Both the position numbers and the translations under genes were made by a program. The notes beneath the pieces are model-generated. The model was not told the DNA's origin. It was given only the letters and a program-made list of their open reading frames with translations, and searched no databases. A stretch of 24,448 nt of DNA from an uncultured Pseudoflavonifractor sp. (GTDB lineage: Bacteria; Bacillota; Clostridia; Oscillospirales; Oscillospiraceae), in the NCBI GenBank assembly GCA_904419835.1, contig CAJFTA010000037.1, positions 1 to 24,448 of the forward strand. The letters run 5' to 3'. This document shows, piece by piece, positions 15,363-22,924 of this stretch. The stretch's first letter is position 1, and every line of letters starts with the position of its first letter.

Positions 15363-15770
15363 TTATTCAAACATCGATGTTACTGGTTCCATAATGTTTC
15401 CGAAAGTATTGCTCCACTTAGTGATTTCAGATGCTGCTGCACCAGCTGAGCTAAAAATTACTTTGACAATTTCACCGCCTTTTACAGCTAACGATTTAGC
15501 GACGGTTGCAATTTTTCCACTTGTGGCGAGGGTATATCCGCCTGCAAAAGCCGCTGCTGAAATGACAATTACGCCAGCGCCTGTAGTCATACCCAACAGC
15601 GCAACCTGATCAGAAGTTAACTGAGAAATTTTCTTTCCAGTAATGGCATAGAGGTATTTTTCACAATCGATGCTCTCCAGGTTATCCGCCAGTGAAAATC
15701 CCATGTGCGTTCTCTGACTCGCCGAGCAGAGCACATGGGTAAGGCGACGACGAAAACCCGTGCTCTGCAC
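15363..15770 (-). CDS. Small hydrophobic Gly/Ala-rich protein of unknown function
   Basis: An open frame of 135 residues from a GTG at 15770, where GGAG lies 4 bases upstream; a second candidate start is ATG at 15704 (113 residues) but it has no ribosome binding site. The part from residue 23 on is uniform. A short polar N-terminus (DNLESIDCEKYLYAITGKK) is followed by a hydrophobic Gly/Ala-rich segment (about residues 57-82, VALLGMTTGAGVIVISAAAF) and an amphipathic tail. Residues 1-22 come from GC-richer, probably unrelated DNA, so the present N-terminus may be chimeric at the palindrome at 15701-15738. I do not recognise the family. A membrane-active peptide or a mobile-element accessory protein are both possible. 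Confidence 0.45.
   Translation of the reverse strand: MQSTGFRRRLTHVLCSASQRTHMGFSLADNLESIDCEKYLYAITGKKISQLTSDQVALLGMTTGAGVIVISAAAFAGGYTLATSGKIATVAKSLAVKGGEIVKVIFSSAGAAASEITKWSNTFGNIMEPVTSMFE
15701..15738. repeat. 38-bp interrupted palindrome at a composition boundary
   Basis: CCATGTGC and GCACATGG form the outer 8-bp arms. Inside, TCTG/CAGA and CTCG/CGAG continue the pairing with only small bulges on the left side and a one-base centre. A third related stretch, GTGCTCTGC, recurs at 15760-15768. It separates AT-rich DNA on its left from GC-richer decayed conjugation DNA on its right. No T-run makes it a terminator, so a recombination junction is possible. Confidence 0.5.
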
Positions 15771-15898
15771 GTTTCTCCAGATGCCACGGGGTTATATGCT
15801 TAGTAGTTTGGACCAGGGGGCGGGTCTTGTCCAGCAGCCACTGCTTATGGTTTACGCCCCCTTTCCCGGCTCCCGTTTCTTGTCCCCGGGGCATGTGG

Positions 15899-16345
15899 TC
15901 ATGCGGTGCTCCCAAAGAACAGAAGGTCCACGCCGGAATTGGTATGGGTCATATAGGAAAGCTGATGGGGGCGCTCCCCCTGTACCTGGGAGAGCAGAAC
16001 AGGGAAGTCCGAGTTCTTGAAGATGTTTTCAGTCTCCGGGCTGGCAAGAAAGTCCTTCACCTTCTGCGTTAAAGCACTGGGTACGCAGCCTTTCTTAAGG
16101 AGCATTTTCCAGATGGATACACAGCAGCTTGCGGTCGGCGGGTCACGAAGGAGCACATGGAACTCGTCAAAGCAGCACCATGTGGCAATTTCCCGCAGAA
16201 AGTTCAAGGGCACCTGCGAATTTACAAAGTTCTGCATAATGTCCTTCATGAGCAAAAGTATACCACAGGGCATGGCATACCGGCAATCCCTGATGAAGTG
16301 CACAGAGAAATACGGCTCCAGCCGAATCAGCCGGAAGTATAGCAA
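15899..16345 (-). pseudogene. Decayed VirB4/TraE-type conjugation ATPase fragment
   Basis: A 148-residue open frame from a TTG. Residues 55-148 match the C-terminal ATPase half of VirB4-like conjugal transfer proteins of Gram-positive integrative elements: the Walker B region TWCCFDEFHVLLRDP (Asp60, Glu61), then IWKMLLKKGCVPSALTQ, VKDFLASPETENIF, NSDFPVLLSQ and SYMTHTNSG. About ten residues that normally sit between LLSQ.QG.R and HQLSY are missing. The frame ends soon after LLFFGST, before the usual C-terminus, and nothing before residue 50 fits the family. The Walker A half is absent. It is therefore a truncated, internally deleted remnant with no expected ATPase function. Confidence 0.75.
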
Positions 16346-16672
16346 AAGTCGGTCCTATATCTGCTTCTGTAAGAAACGCTGGGACGGTACACCGGAGTCA
16401 TTGGCCTGCCAGTCCCGGCGGCCTCACAGCCCCCCGAAGCAACACACAGAGCCAGATCTGAAGCTGAGCCGGGACATGTGCAGAAGAAATCCCCGGTTGA
16501 GTATGGTGGGGCTGCGGCAGCGCGGCTACACCCGCCGTCCCAACAGCTTTCCCACGTTCCCCCTTCTCTGGCTTTCTCCTAATGAATTCACCACCCAATA
16601 TGTTTGACAAACCTACAAAATTTCAGGAATACCAAGAAATCTTTTCTCGGTGCCGCTGCAACACCGCCGCAA
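16346..16672. other. Gene-poor stretch between the conjugation remnant and gph
   Basis: No supported gene. Open frames on both strands (for example minus 16610-16398) lack ribosome binding sites and recognisable sequence. The left part is GC-rich and the right part near 16600-16680 is AT-richer. It is most simply read as further debris of the inserted element followed by the gph promoter region. Confidence 0.5.
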
Positions 16673-16701
16673 TTGATTTTTCTTCCGGCCTGGCTTATAA
16701 T
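16673..16701 (+). promoter_or_regulatory. Sigma-70-type promoter of gph
   Basis: TTGATT (16673-16678) and a perfect TATAAT (16696-16701) are separated by 17 bases. Transcription should start near 16708, giving a leader of about 150 nt before the gph ATG. Confidence 0.8.
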
Positions 16702-16743
16702 AAGAATTACAGCAGAGGGTCTTTTGACCTTCCCAGCGTCTGT

Positions 16744-16836
16744 CCGCCGTTCCGCCCTCCGGGCGGCTGGCGGAAACTGCCGCGCCCCCTGCGCATGGGG
16801 GCCGCATCCACTTCATATTATCTGCGCCGCGCGGTG
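16744..16836 (+). other. Structured gph leader
   Basis: CCGCC-GTT-CCGCCC and GGGCGG-CT-GGCGG form a two-part stem (16744-16773) with a three-base loop. Next come a CCCCC...GGGGG hairpin around the GCATG region (about 16783-16803) and a GC-rich inverted segment just before the ribosome binding site. No T-run follows, so control of translation or mRNA stability is more likely than attenuation. I do not recognise a known riboswitch. Confidence 0.4.
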
Positions 16837-16856
16837 CGGCGGAACGGAGGACTTAC

Positions 16857-17513
16857 ATGAGATATCACACAGCGGTCTTCGATCTGGACGGTACCCTGCT
16901 GGATACCCTCCAGGACCTGGCCGACAGCACCAATTACGCCCTCTCGGTCAATGGCCTGCCCGGCCGGACGCTGGACGAGGTCCGCCGCTTTGTGGGCAAC
17001 GGAGTGGGCCGCCTGATGGCCCGCGCTGTGCCGGAAGGCACACCGGAGGCACTGGCCGCCAAATGCCTCAGCGACTTCCGGGCCCATTACTTCCTCAACA
17101 TGGAAAACAAGACCGCCCCCTACCCCGGCATCGTGGAGATGCTGGACCGTCTGGGGCGGGCAGGCTTTCACTTGGCCGTTGTGTCCAACAAGTTCGACAG
17201 CGCCGTCAAGGGGCTGTGCCAGGCCTATTTCGGTGATCTGATCCCGGTTGCCATCGGCGAATCCCAGGGGGTGGAGCGCAAGCCCGCGCCCGATACCGTG
17301 TTCAAGGCCCTCAAGGATCTGGGAGTCCCCGCTGAAGGGGCCGTGTACATTGGCGACTCCGACGTGGATATCGCCACCGCCCGCAACGCCGGCCTGCCCT
17401 GCATCTCAGTGAGCTGGGGCTTCCGGGACAAGGCCTTCCTCCTCGCTCACGGCGCCACGGAGATTGTCTCCAGCCCCGACGGGCTCTACGCCGCCCTCAC
17501 CGCAGTGTCCTGA
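16857..17513 (+). CDS. gph: HAD-family phosphoglycolate phosphatase-like hydrolase
   Basis: A 218-residue HAD hydrolase. Motif I is FDLDGTLLD with the nucleophile Asp9 and the acid/base Asp11; a helical C1 cap (about residues 15-85) follows. Motif II is VVSNK (Ser110), motif III includes Lys142 in ERKPAP, and motif IV is GDSDVD (Asp167, Asp171). This matches Gph/PpaX-type enzymes, which dephosphorylate 2-phosphoglycolate or pyrophosphate; the exact substrate is not decided by sequence. ATG is preceded by GGAGG at 7 bases. The gene stands alone, with its own promoter and a strong terminator, next to the decayed element. Confidence 0.88.
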   Translation: MRYHTAVFDLDGTLLDTLQDLADSTNYALSVNGLPGRTLDEVRRFVGNGVGRLMARAVPEGTPEALAAKCLSDFRAHYFLNMENKTAPYPGIVEMLDRLGRAGFHLAVVSNKFDSAVKGLCQAYFGDLIPVAIGESQGVERKPAPDTVFKALKDLGVPAEGAVYIGDSDVDIATARNAGLPCISVSWGFRDKAFLLAHGATEIVSSPDGLYAALTAVS

Positions 17514-17527
17514 GCCAAGGAATACAA

Positions 17528-17570
17528 AACGCGCGGAACCGGCAAATAGCTGCGGTTCCGCGCGTTTTTT
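17528..17570. terminator. Bidirectional terminator between gph and the FHA-RodA operon
   Basis: AACGCGCGGAACCG (17528-17541) and CGGTTCCGCGCGTT (17553-17566) form a perfect 14-bp stem with an 11-base loop, followed by a run of six T (17565-17570) on the plus strand. On the minus strand the stem is followed by TTTTG, so it can also end the operon whose last gene stops at 17578. Confidence 0.9.
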
Positions 17571-17577
17571 CTTGTTA

Positions 17578-18729
17578 TCACTCCAGCAGTCGGGATAGAA
17601 CGCCGGCATGCAGCTCCACGGCCTTGTGAGGACACAGCTCGTGGCAGCAGTAGCACCGGATGCACTTGCCGGTGTCAATCCGCGCCCGGCGGTTTTTGAC
17701 GGCGATGGCCTTCACCGGGCAGGAGGCGGCGCAGATGCCGCAGCCCACGCAGGCCTCCCGCACCCGGGGCGTGGCGGACAGGGCCCGCCGGGCCAGGTCC
17801 ACAAAGGGATTGAGCACCGCCGGCAGCCCCACCATGTTCCCTTTGGGTGCAGGGGGCAGTTTATATCCGGGTATCGGCAGCTCGGCCTTGTCCAGGCCGA
17901 TAAGCTCCACCTGCTCCAGGTCAACCGGCCCCAGGCCCCGCTGCTCCGCTGCCAGCAGCAGCGGGTTATTTGCCTTGCTGAGGCCCATGATGGCCCCGGC
18001 CACTGTATCCAGGGCCAGGGGATTCTCCGACGCCAGCAGCAGCCCTACGGGCCTGGGGGTACCGGAGGCGCCGGGCCCCTCCCCCTCCATGGCCACCACC
18101 GCATCCATTACCGACAGCCGGGGCGCTGCCAGTGCGCACAGGTCCAGCAGCATGTGGGCGAACTGCTCCTTGCTCTGGAACCGGGTGTGGCACCCCGCCT
18201 TGGCCAGGCCGGGGATCAGGCCGAAGGTGTTCTTCACCGCCCCGGTCATCATCATAAACATGTGGGTCTTGAGCTTGCACAGGTTGAGGATACCGTCTGC
18301 CTGAAAGGTGGCGGACAGCACCTCAAAGGAGCGCACCAGCTCCCCCTGGGGGAAGGAGCGCTGCTCCCGGCCCATGTCGTAGTTGAGCTCCGCCCCCGAC
18401 TGCCGGGCGGCCTCCGCCATACCGGTGACGCTGTAGAGCTTCTCCAGGGCGGCGGGGCTGTTCTGCCAGTGACCGCCGCCGGGACTGTCCAGAATCACTG
18501 CTTTTGCCCCTGCTCCTGCCACACGGGACGCCACCGCCGCCACCACCGACGGGTGGGTGGTCACCGCCCGGTCAGGGGAAATGGCTTCCAGCAGGTTAGC
18601 CTTCAGAGCCAGGGTCTCCCCCGGCTTGGCAAAGCGGCCCATGCCGCCCATCCTGTCCAGAAGAAGCCCCAGCTTTTCCTCCGCCTGGGCGTAATCGGTA
18701 CAGCGCACGGCGTACACTCTGTTATCCAT
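17578..18729 (-). CDS. DUF362 protein with two C-terminal [4Fe-4S] ferredoxin motifs
   Basis: A 383-residue cytoplasmic protein. The N-terminal and central parts are a DUF362 domain (KANLLEA, AVILDSPGGGHW, NLCKLKTHMFMMMTGAVKN, LDTVAGAIMGL). The last 60 residues carry two ferredoxin motifs: Cys327, Cys330, Cys333, Cys337, and Cys356, Cys359, Cys362, Cys366. The role of DUF362 is not known; electron transfer or iron-sulfur sensing is inferred. I chose the ATG at 18729 because GGAG lies 9 bases before it. An in-frame ATG at 18738 touches that same GGAG and is less likely. It follows the penicillin-binding protein gene closely, so it is the last gene of the cell-wall operon, an unexpected partner. 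Confidence 0.88.
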   Translation of the reverse strand: MDNRVYAVRCTDYAQAEEKLGLLLDRMGGMGRFAKPGETLALKANLLEAISPDRAVTTHPSVVAAVASRVAGAGAKAVILDSPGGGHWQNSPAALEKLYSVTGMAEAARQSGAELNYDMGREQRSFPQGELVRSFEVLSATFQADGILNLCKLKTHMFMMMTGAVKNTFGLIPGLAKAGCHTRFQSKEQFAHMLLDLCALAAPRLSVMDAVVAMEGEGPGASGTPRPVGLLLASENPLALDTVAGAIMGLSKANNPLLLAAEQRGLGPVDLEQVELIGLDKAELPIPGYKLPPAPKGNMVGLPAVLNPFVDLARRALSATPRVREACVGCGICAASCPVKAIAVKNRRARIDTGKCIRCYCCHELCPHKAVELHAGVLSRLLE

Positions 18730-18744
18730 GGATGTCATCTCCGC

Positions 18745-20118
18745 TCAGTATCCGTTTACCACAGCGTCCAGCACCTGGGCGGCCACGGAGCCCGCCGCAT
18801 CCGCGCCGCTGCCGCCGTTCTCCACCACCACCACAAAGGCGTAGGGCGTATCCTCGCCCCGCAGGAAGCCGGCAAACCAGGCGTTGGGGGCCTTGCCGCC
18901 CCCCACCTCCGCCGTGCCCGACTTGGCGCAGATGTCCATGTTGGGGAAACGGGAGGCGCCGTAGGTCTCGGTGACGTTGCGAGCCATCATGTCGGCCAGA
19001 ATCTCCGCCGTGCCCGCCTCAATGAGGCGGCCGGTGTTGTGCTTGAAATAGGGCGACAGGTTCCAGCCCAGGCTGTTCTCCGTGCGGAGCACCAGCTGGG
19101 GCACCGCCGCCCTGCCGCCGTTGGCGATGGCCCCCATGTAGACCATCAGGGCGCATGGATTCACCGCGTCGCTGTACTGGCCCACGCCGGCCCAGCCCTG
19201 GTCGTTGACGGCGGCGTCCGACAGGTCAAAGCGGCCCTTGGCGGTGGAAATGCCGCTGACCTGATAGCTGGAGGTCAGCCCCGCCTTCTCAGCGTAGGCG
19301 GTCATCATCTCCGGCCCCAGCTCCACGGCCAGCTGGGCGAACACCCCGTTGCAGGAGGAGGCCAGGGCGCCGTAGATGTCCATCTCCCCGTGGGCGTAGG
19401 GGCAGGTGACGGTCCCCTCCCCCACCTGGGTGGAACCGGTGCAGGTCCAGGTGCGCTCAAAGAGATCGGGGATGTTCTCGATGGCGGCGGCCAGGGTGAC
19501 CGTCTTGAACACCGAGCCGGGCACAAAGGTGCCCGAGAGGAAGCGATTGATGTACACGCCGTCGTACTGCTCGTCCCCCTCCTCAATTACCGGCGGGTTG
19601 GCCGGGTCAAAGGTGGGGGTGGAGACCATGCAGAGGATCTCGCCGGTCTCGTAGTTGTACACCCCCACCGCCCCCTTCCGGCCATTCAGGGCGTTGTAGG
19701 CGATGTAGTTGTACCGGGCGTCCAGGGTCAGGTACAGGTCGTTGCCCGTGCCCTGGAGGCTGTACGCGCCGGTTATCAGGTTGTAGCCGGACAGCTGGTC
19801 GGCAAAGGCCACCAAAGCCCCGGTGCCGATTTTTCCCTCTGCGTCCCCTACGGCGTGGAGGGTGGCCTTGCGGACGGTCTCGCCGTCGTAATAGCGCCGG
19901 CTGCCGTCCTCGTCGGCCCAGGAGAGCACGTCCCCGTCCCGGTCCAGCACCCGGCCCACCGAGAGCTGCCCGGCGCTGTTGTAGAGATGGCGGTTGGCGG
20001 CCAGGGAGACCCACTTGCCGCCGTAGATCACATAGCGCAGGACATAGAAGCACAGGCCCAGCACCAGGGCGGCGGCCAGAATCAGGCACACACCCGCCCG
20101 TTTTTCAATCCGTTTCAC
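18745..20118 (-). CDS. Class B penicillin-binding protein (PBP2/PbpA-like transpeptidase)
   Basis: A 457-residue peptidoglycan DD-transpeptidase. One N-terminal membrane helix (about residues 8-30) is followed by a short dimerisation region (RVLDRDGDVL) and the penicillin-binding domain. The three active-site motifs are intact: SVFK (202-205, catalytic Ser202), SCN (255-257) and KSGT (399-402). It is short for a class B enzyme and resembles the PbpA type paired with RodA in Actinobacteria and Clostridia. The start is GTG at 20118, overlapping the stop of the upstream FtsW/RodA gene by four bases (GTGA), which implies translational coupling of the polymerase and the cross-linker. Confidence 0.93.
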   Translation of the reverse strand: MKRIEKRAGVCLILAAALVLGLCFYVLRYVIYGGKWVSLAANRHLYNSAGQLSVGRVLDRDGDVLSWADEDGSRRYYDGETVRKATLHAVGDAEGKIGTGALVAFADQLSGYNLITGAYSLQGTGNDLYLTLDARYNYIAYNALNGRKGAVGVYNYETGEILCMVSTPTFDPANPPVIEEGDEQYDGVYINRFLSGTFVPGSVFKTVTLAAAIENIPDLFERTWTCTGSTQVGEGTVTCPYAHGEMDIYGALASSCNGVFAQLAVELGPEMMTAYAEKAGLTSSYQVSGISTAKGRFDLSDAAVNDQGWAGVGQYSDAVNPCALMVYMGAIANGGRAAVPQLVLRTENSLGWNLSPYFKHNTGRLIEAGTAEILADMMARNVTETYGASRFPNMDICAKSGTAEVGGGKAPNAWFAGFLRGEDTPYAFVVVVENGGSGADAAGSVAAQVLDAVVNGY

Positions 20119-21920
20119 GCCTCCTCATCTCCTTCCTCCCAGTCGGGTTCTTCCTCCGGTCTGACAGGGGCCGCCAGCCGCTTTCCCTGCTTTTTGGAGG
20201 GCAGACGGATGGCAAAGCTGGCGTTCTGGCGGGTGTCGGTGGCCTTGAGGAAGGCCAGCAGACCCCAGGAGCCCATCATGGCCGAGCCGCCCACCGACAC
20301 AAAGGGGAAGGTGACGCCGGTGAGGGGCAGGATGTCCACCGCGCCGAACACGTTCAGGCAGGTCTGGACCACCATCAGCCCGGCGGCGCCGCAGGCGGCG
20401 ATGGTGTAGAAGCTGGAGCGTCCCGCCCGGCAGGACCGGACGGCGAACACAGCCAGGGTGACAATGGCCGCCACCGCCAGAGCGGCGATGATAAGGCCCC
20501 ACTCCTCGCAGAGCATGCCGAAGACCAGGTCGGTCTCGGCGGCGCTGACCCGCTGGAGCCAGCCCTCCCCCGCGCCCACGCCCACCAGGCCGCCGGAGGC
20601 GGCGGCGGACATGGTGCGGGTCTGCTGGAAGCCGCCGGAGGAGGCGTACTCCCAGGCGTGGCCCCAGGTGGCGAAGCGGCGGAGAATGTAGGGCTTCAGA
20701 GTGACCACCACGGCGGCGGCCCCAACGCCCGCAGCGGTGATGAGACCCAGGGTGGCCCAGTCACCGGAGCGGAGATAGGCGATGACCAGGAAGGCGGCGA
20801 AGAAGATGGCCGCGGTGCCGAAGTCGCTCATCAGGGCCAGGCAGCCCATGCAGGCCCCGGTGAGGACGATGAACAGCCCCAGGTTCCGCTTGCGGAAGAG
20901 CCGTTCCAGGGTGGCGGCTCCGGCGAAGATATAGCAGATTTTCGCTATCTCAGAGGGCTGGAAGGACATGCCGCCCACCACGATCCAGTTTTTCGCGCCG
21001 TTGAGGCCGGTGCCCAGCACCAGGGTGGCCCCCAGCAGGCAGATGGCGGCGGCGGCCATGAGCCAGCGGATTTTCTTCACCCGCTCCAGGTCCCGCATAA
21101 AGACCCCCAGCACCACAAAGAGGGCCAGGCCCAGAAGAATGGCGGCGAACTGCTTGAACAGTCCGTCCGGGTTCTTGGAGGCGGTGACCGCCAGGGAGAG
21201 GGTACACAGGAAAAAGGCGATGGTCTCCATCTCAAAGCCCACCCGGCCCGTGGCCCGCATAAACATGAAATAGGCCCACATGACGGCCGTCAGGCACAGG
21301 TAGGTGGTGGGGATGGCCACAGAGGCCCCCTCCCCTTCGGCCACAATGAGCTGCACGGCGGTGAGCACCTGGAAGACGGTGAGCAGCACCAGCCCCAGCC
21401 AGGGGGACACCGGCCTCTGAGCCTTCCTGGCCTTCCGCCGGGCCTCCAGCTCCTCCTCGGACACGGCCAGGAGGACGGTCTCCACACCCCCCAGGGACAG
21501 CACGTCGCCGTAGGCCACGGGGGCCTGGCCCTCCACCTCCCTGCCGTTGACGGCCACGCCCCCCTTGGAGTCCAGGTCGTACACCGTCCAGCTGCCGTCC
21601 TCCGCCCGGATGAGGGCGGCGTGCTGCCGGGACACGGTGGGGTAGCCCAGCACCACGTCGGAGGCTGGAGATCGGCCCAGGATGTTCTCCCAGTGGGTCA
21701 GGGGCTCGCTAGCCCCGTTGGGCAGGGTGAGATAGGCCCACACCTCGGGCACATGGGGCACCGTCAGCAGGGACCGGATGGTACGAATGAGAATCAGCAG
21801 GGCCAGCACGGGAAACACAAAGCGCACAATGGCGGTATACCAGGCCCCCAACTCCGGATTGGCGGCCAGCAGGGCGGTCAGCTGATCCAGTAAGACCTGG
21901 GGAAAATTTGCGGCGTTCAC
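20115..21920 (-). CDS. FHA-domain fused FtsW/RodA/SpoVE-type peptidoglycan glycosyltransferase
   Basis: A 601-residue fusion. One membrane helix (about residues 31-49) is followed by a cytoplasmic FHA domain (about 60-152) with the phosphothreonine-binding motifs GRS (82-84), SRQHA (97-101) and NG (125-126). A charged linker (EEELEARRKARKAQRP) leads to an FtsW/RodA membrane domain from about 172 on, with NWIVVGG and QPSE (321-324). The SEDS family polymerises lipid II with a partner class B PBP, encoded directly downstream here. The FHA domain should bind a phosphothreonine, so a Ser/Thr kinase probably tunes this synthase; no kinase is in the window. The GTG start at 21920 lies 8 bases after AAGGAGGAGG. 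Confidence 0.93.
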   Translation of the reverse strand: MNAANFPQVLLDQLTALLAANPELGAWYTAIVRFVFPVLALLILIRTIRSLLTVPHVPEVWAYLTLPNGASEPLTHWENILGRSPASDVVLGYPTVSRQHAALIRAEDGSWTVYDLDSKGGVAVNGREVEGQAPVAYGDVLSLGGVETVLLAVSEEELEARRKARKAQRPVSPWLGLVLLTVFQVLTAVQLIVAEGEGASVAIPTTYLCLTAVMWAYFMFMRATGRVGFEMETIAFFLCTLSLAVTASKNPDGLFKQFAAILLGLALFVVLGVFMRDLERVKKIRWLMAAAAICLLGATLVLGTGLNGAKNWIVVGGMSFQPSEIAKICYIFAGAATLERLFRKRNLGLFIVLTGACMGCLALMSDFGTAAIFFAAFLVIAYLRSGDWATLGLITAAGVGAAAVVVTLKPYILRRFATWGHAWEYASSGGFQQTRTMSAAASGGLVGVGAGEGWLQRVSAAETDLVFGMLCEEWGLIIAALAVAAIVTLAVFAVRSCRAGRSSFYTIAACGAAGLMVVQTCLNVFGAVDILPLTGVTFPFVSVGGSAMMGSWGLLAFLKATDTRQNASFAIRLPSKKQGKRLAAPVRPEEEPDWEEGDEEA

Positions 21921-21963
21921 AGGCGGAACCTCCTCCTTTCAGGGACAGCGGTTCATGGAAGAT

Positions 21964-21981
21964 GGGGCGGCTGCCCGCCCC
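21964..21981 (-). other. GC-rich leader hairpin before the FHA-RodA gene
   Basis: GGGGCGG and CCGCCCC form a perfect 7-bp stem with a four-base loop, about 15 bases downstream of the predicted transcription start. No T-run follows on the minus strand, so it probably protects the 5' end or tunes translation. Confidence 0.4.
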
Positions 21982-21990
21982 GTTCTGAAC

Positions 21991-22018
21991 ATTATAGCAT
22001 AAATCCCTCAGAACACAA
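21991..22018 (-). promoter_or_regulatory. Promoter of the FHA-RodA/PBP operon
   Basis: On the minus strand TTGTGT (22018-22013) and TATAAT (21996-21991) lie 16 bases apart, and TGC precedes the -10 directly. Transcription should start near 21984, about 65 bases before the GTG. Confidence 0.75.
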
Positions 22019-22032
22019 ATCGATGTACGGTC

Positions 22033-22065
22033 AAAAAAAGTGCCCGGAAGCGGCTGCTTCCGGGC
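22033..22065 (-). terminator. Intrinsic terminator of the first SleB-like gene
   Basis: A perfect 10-bp stem (GCCCGGAAGC at 22042-22051, GCTTCCGGGC at 22056-22065) with a GGCT loop is followed on the minus strand by AC and seven T residues (22039-22033). It lies 11 bases after the stop codon at 22076. Confidence 0.9.
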
Positions 22066-22075
22066 TTTTGGGGCA

Positions 22076-22888
22076 TTATGCAAAGAATGCGTGGGCGCCG
22101 ATGGTGGCCACATAGGGCCGGTTGCGGGAGGCCCAGCTGTTGGGCGCGGTGTAGGGGTTGACAAAGTAGAGGCTGGCCCCGGCAGTGTTTGCACCGTCCA
22201 GGCAGAGCTTGGCGGCAATCACGCTCTCGGCGCTGGGCTCCAGGTAGATGGAGCCGTTGGACACCGGGGTAAACTGGTTGCGCTGGAACACCACCTCGTA
22301 CACCGTATCGGGGAAGAGGGGGCTGTTGACCCGGTTGAGCACCACATTGCCCACTGCAATCTTGCCCGCCAGGGGCTGGTTTCCACTCTCAGCGTGAATA
22401 ATGTGGGACAGCCAGTAGAGGCTGTCGGCATTGTAGTACTGATCGCCGGACTGGATGGGGCCGGAGCCCGACTGGATGGCCACTGAGCCAGAGGCCTTCT
22501 CCCAGGTCACCGAGGCGCCCAGCGCCCGGGCCAGGGTGCGGATGGGAACCATAATGTTACCGTCCTGCAGGAGGGGGCCGCCCTCAAAGTAGAGGTAGCG
22601 GCCGTTTGCCACCAGATAGGGGGCGCCAATCTGAATGGTCAGCTCCAGGCCCTGAGCCCGGACCACGGCCCGGTCATTCTCCCAGGTGGCCGCGGCGTCG
22701 GGATACATCGCCTTGACGACGGGCCAGTAACAGACATAGGTGGTACGGTTGACCACCATAGGGGCCACTTCCATCTGAAGGGCTGTGCCGTCCAGCGTAA
22801 AGCTGGGCGTCTCCGTGGCTGCAGCCTGGCTGGCAAGGGTGAACACCAGAGCCAGACACATGGCTGCGGAAAGTAATCGCGTCTTCAT
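22076..22888 (-). CDS. Secreted SleB-type cell wall hydrolase with copper-amine-oxidase-like stalk domain (paralogue 1)
   Basis: A 270-residue exported protein. Residues 1-24 are a signal peptide (KTR, a hydrophobic core, cleavage after AAA). About 28-140 form two copper amine oxidase N-terminal-like units (APMVVNRTTYV, MVPIRTLARALGASVTWE). From about 155 on is a SleB/hydrolase-2 domain (LYWLSHIIHAESGNQP with the likely catalytic Glu167, then KIAVGNVVLNRV, FPDTVYEVVF, SLYFVNP). SleB relatives cleave spore-cortex or vegetative peptidoglycan. I start at the ATG at 22888 because AGGAG lies 12 bases upstream and a signal peptide begins exactly there; the frame stays open 25 residues further without a ribosome binding site. 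The gene has its own promoter and terminator. Confidence 0.92.
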   Translation of the reverse strand: MKTRLLSAAMCLALVFTLASQAAATETPSFTLDGTALQMEVAPMVVNRTTYVCYWPVVKAMYPDAAATWENDRAVVRAQGLELTIQIGAPYLVANGRYLYFEGGPLLQDGNIMVPIRTLARALGASVTWEKASGSVAIQSGSGPIQSGDQYYNADSLYWLSHIIHAESGNQPLAGKIAVGNVVLNRVNSPLFPDTVYEVVFQRNQFTPVSNGSIYLEPSAESVIAAKLCLDGANTAGASLYFVNPYTAPNSWASRNRPYVATIGAHAFFA

Positions 22889-22924
22889 GATACCATGTAC
22901 TCCTGTTTTCTGTTTTGTTCTTTT

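Noticed and set aside
16398..16610. 70-codon minus-strand frame upstream of the VirB4 remnant
   Set aside because: No ribosome binding site, no similarity I recognise, and it lies in clearly decayed DNA.
17608..20409. 933-codon plus-strand open frame
   Set aside because: It lies antisense to DUF362, PBP and part of the FHA-RodA gene, all of which have intact motifs on the other strand.
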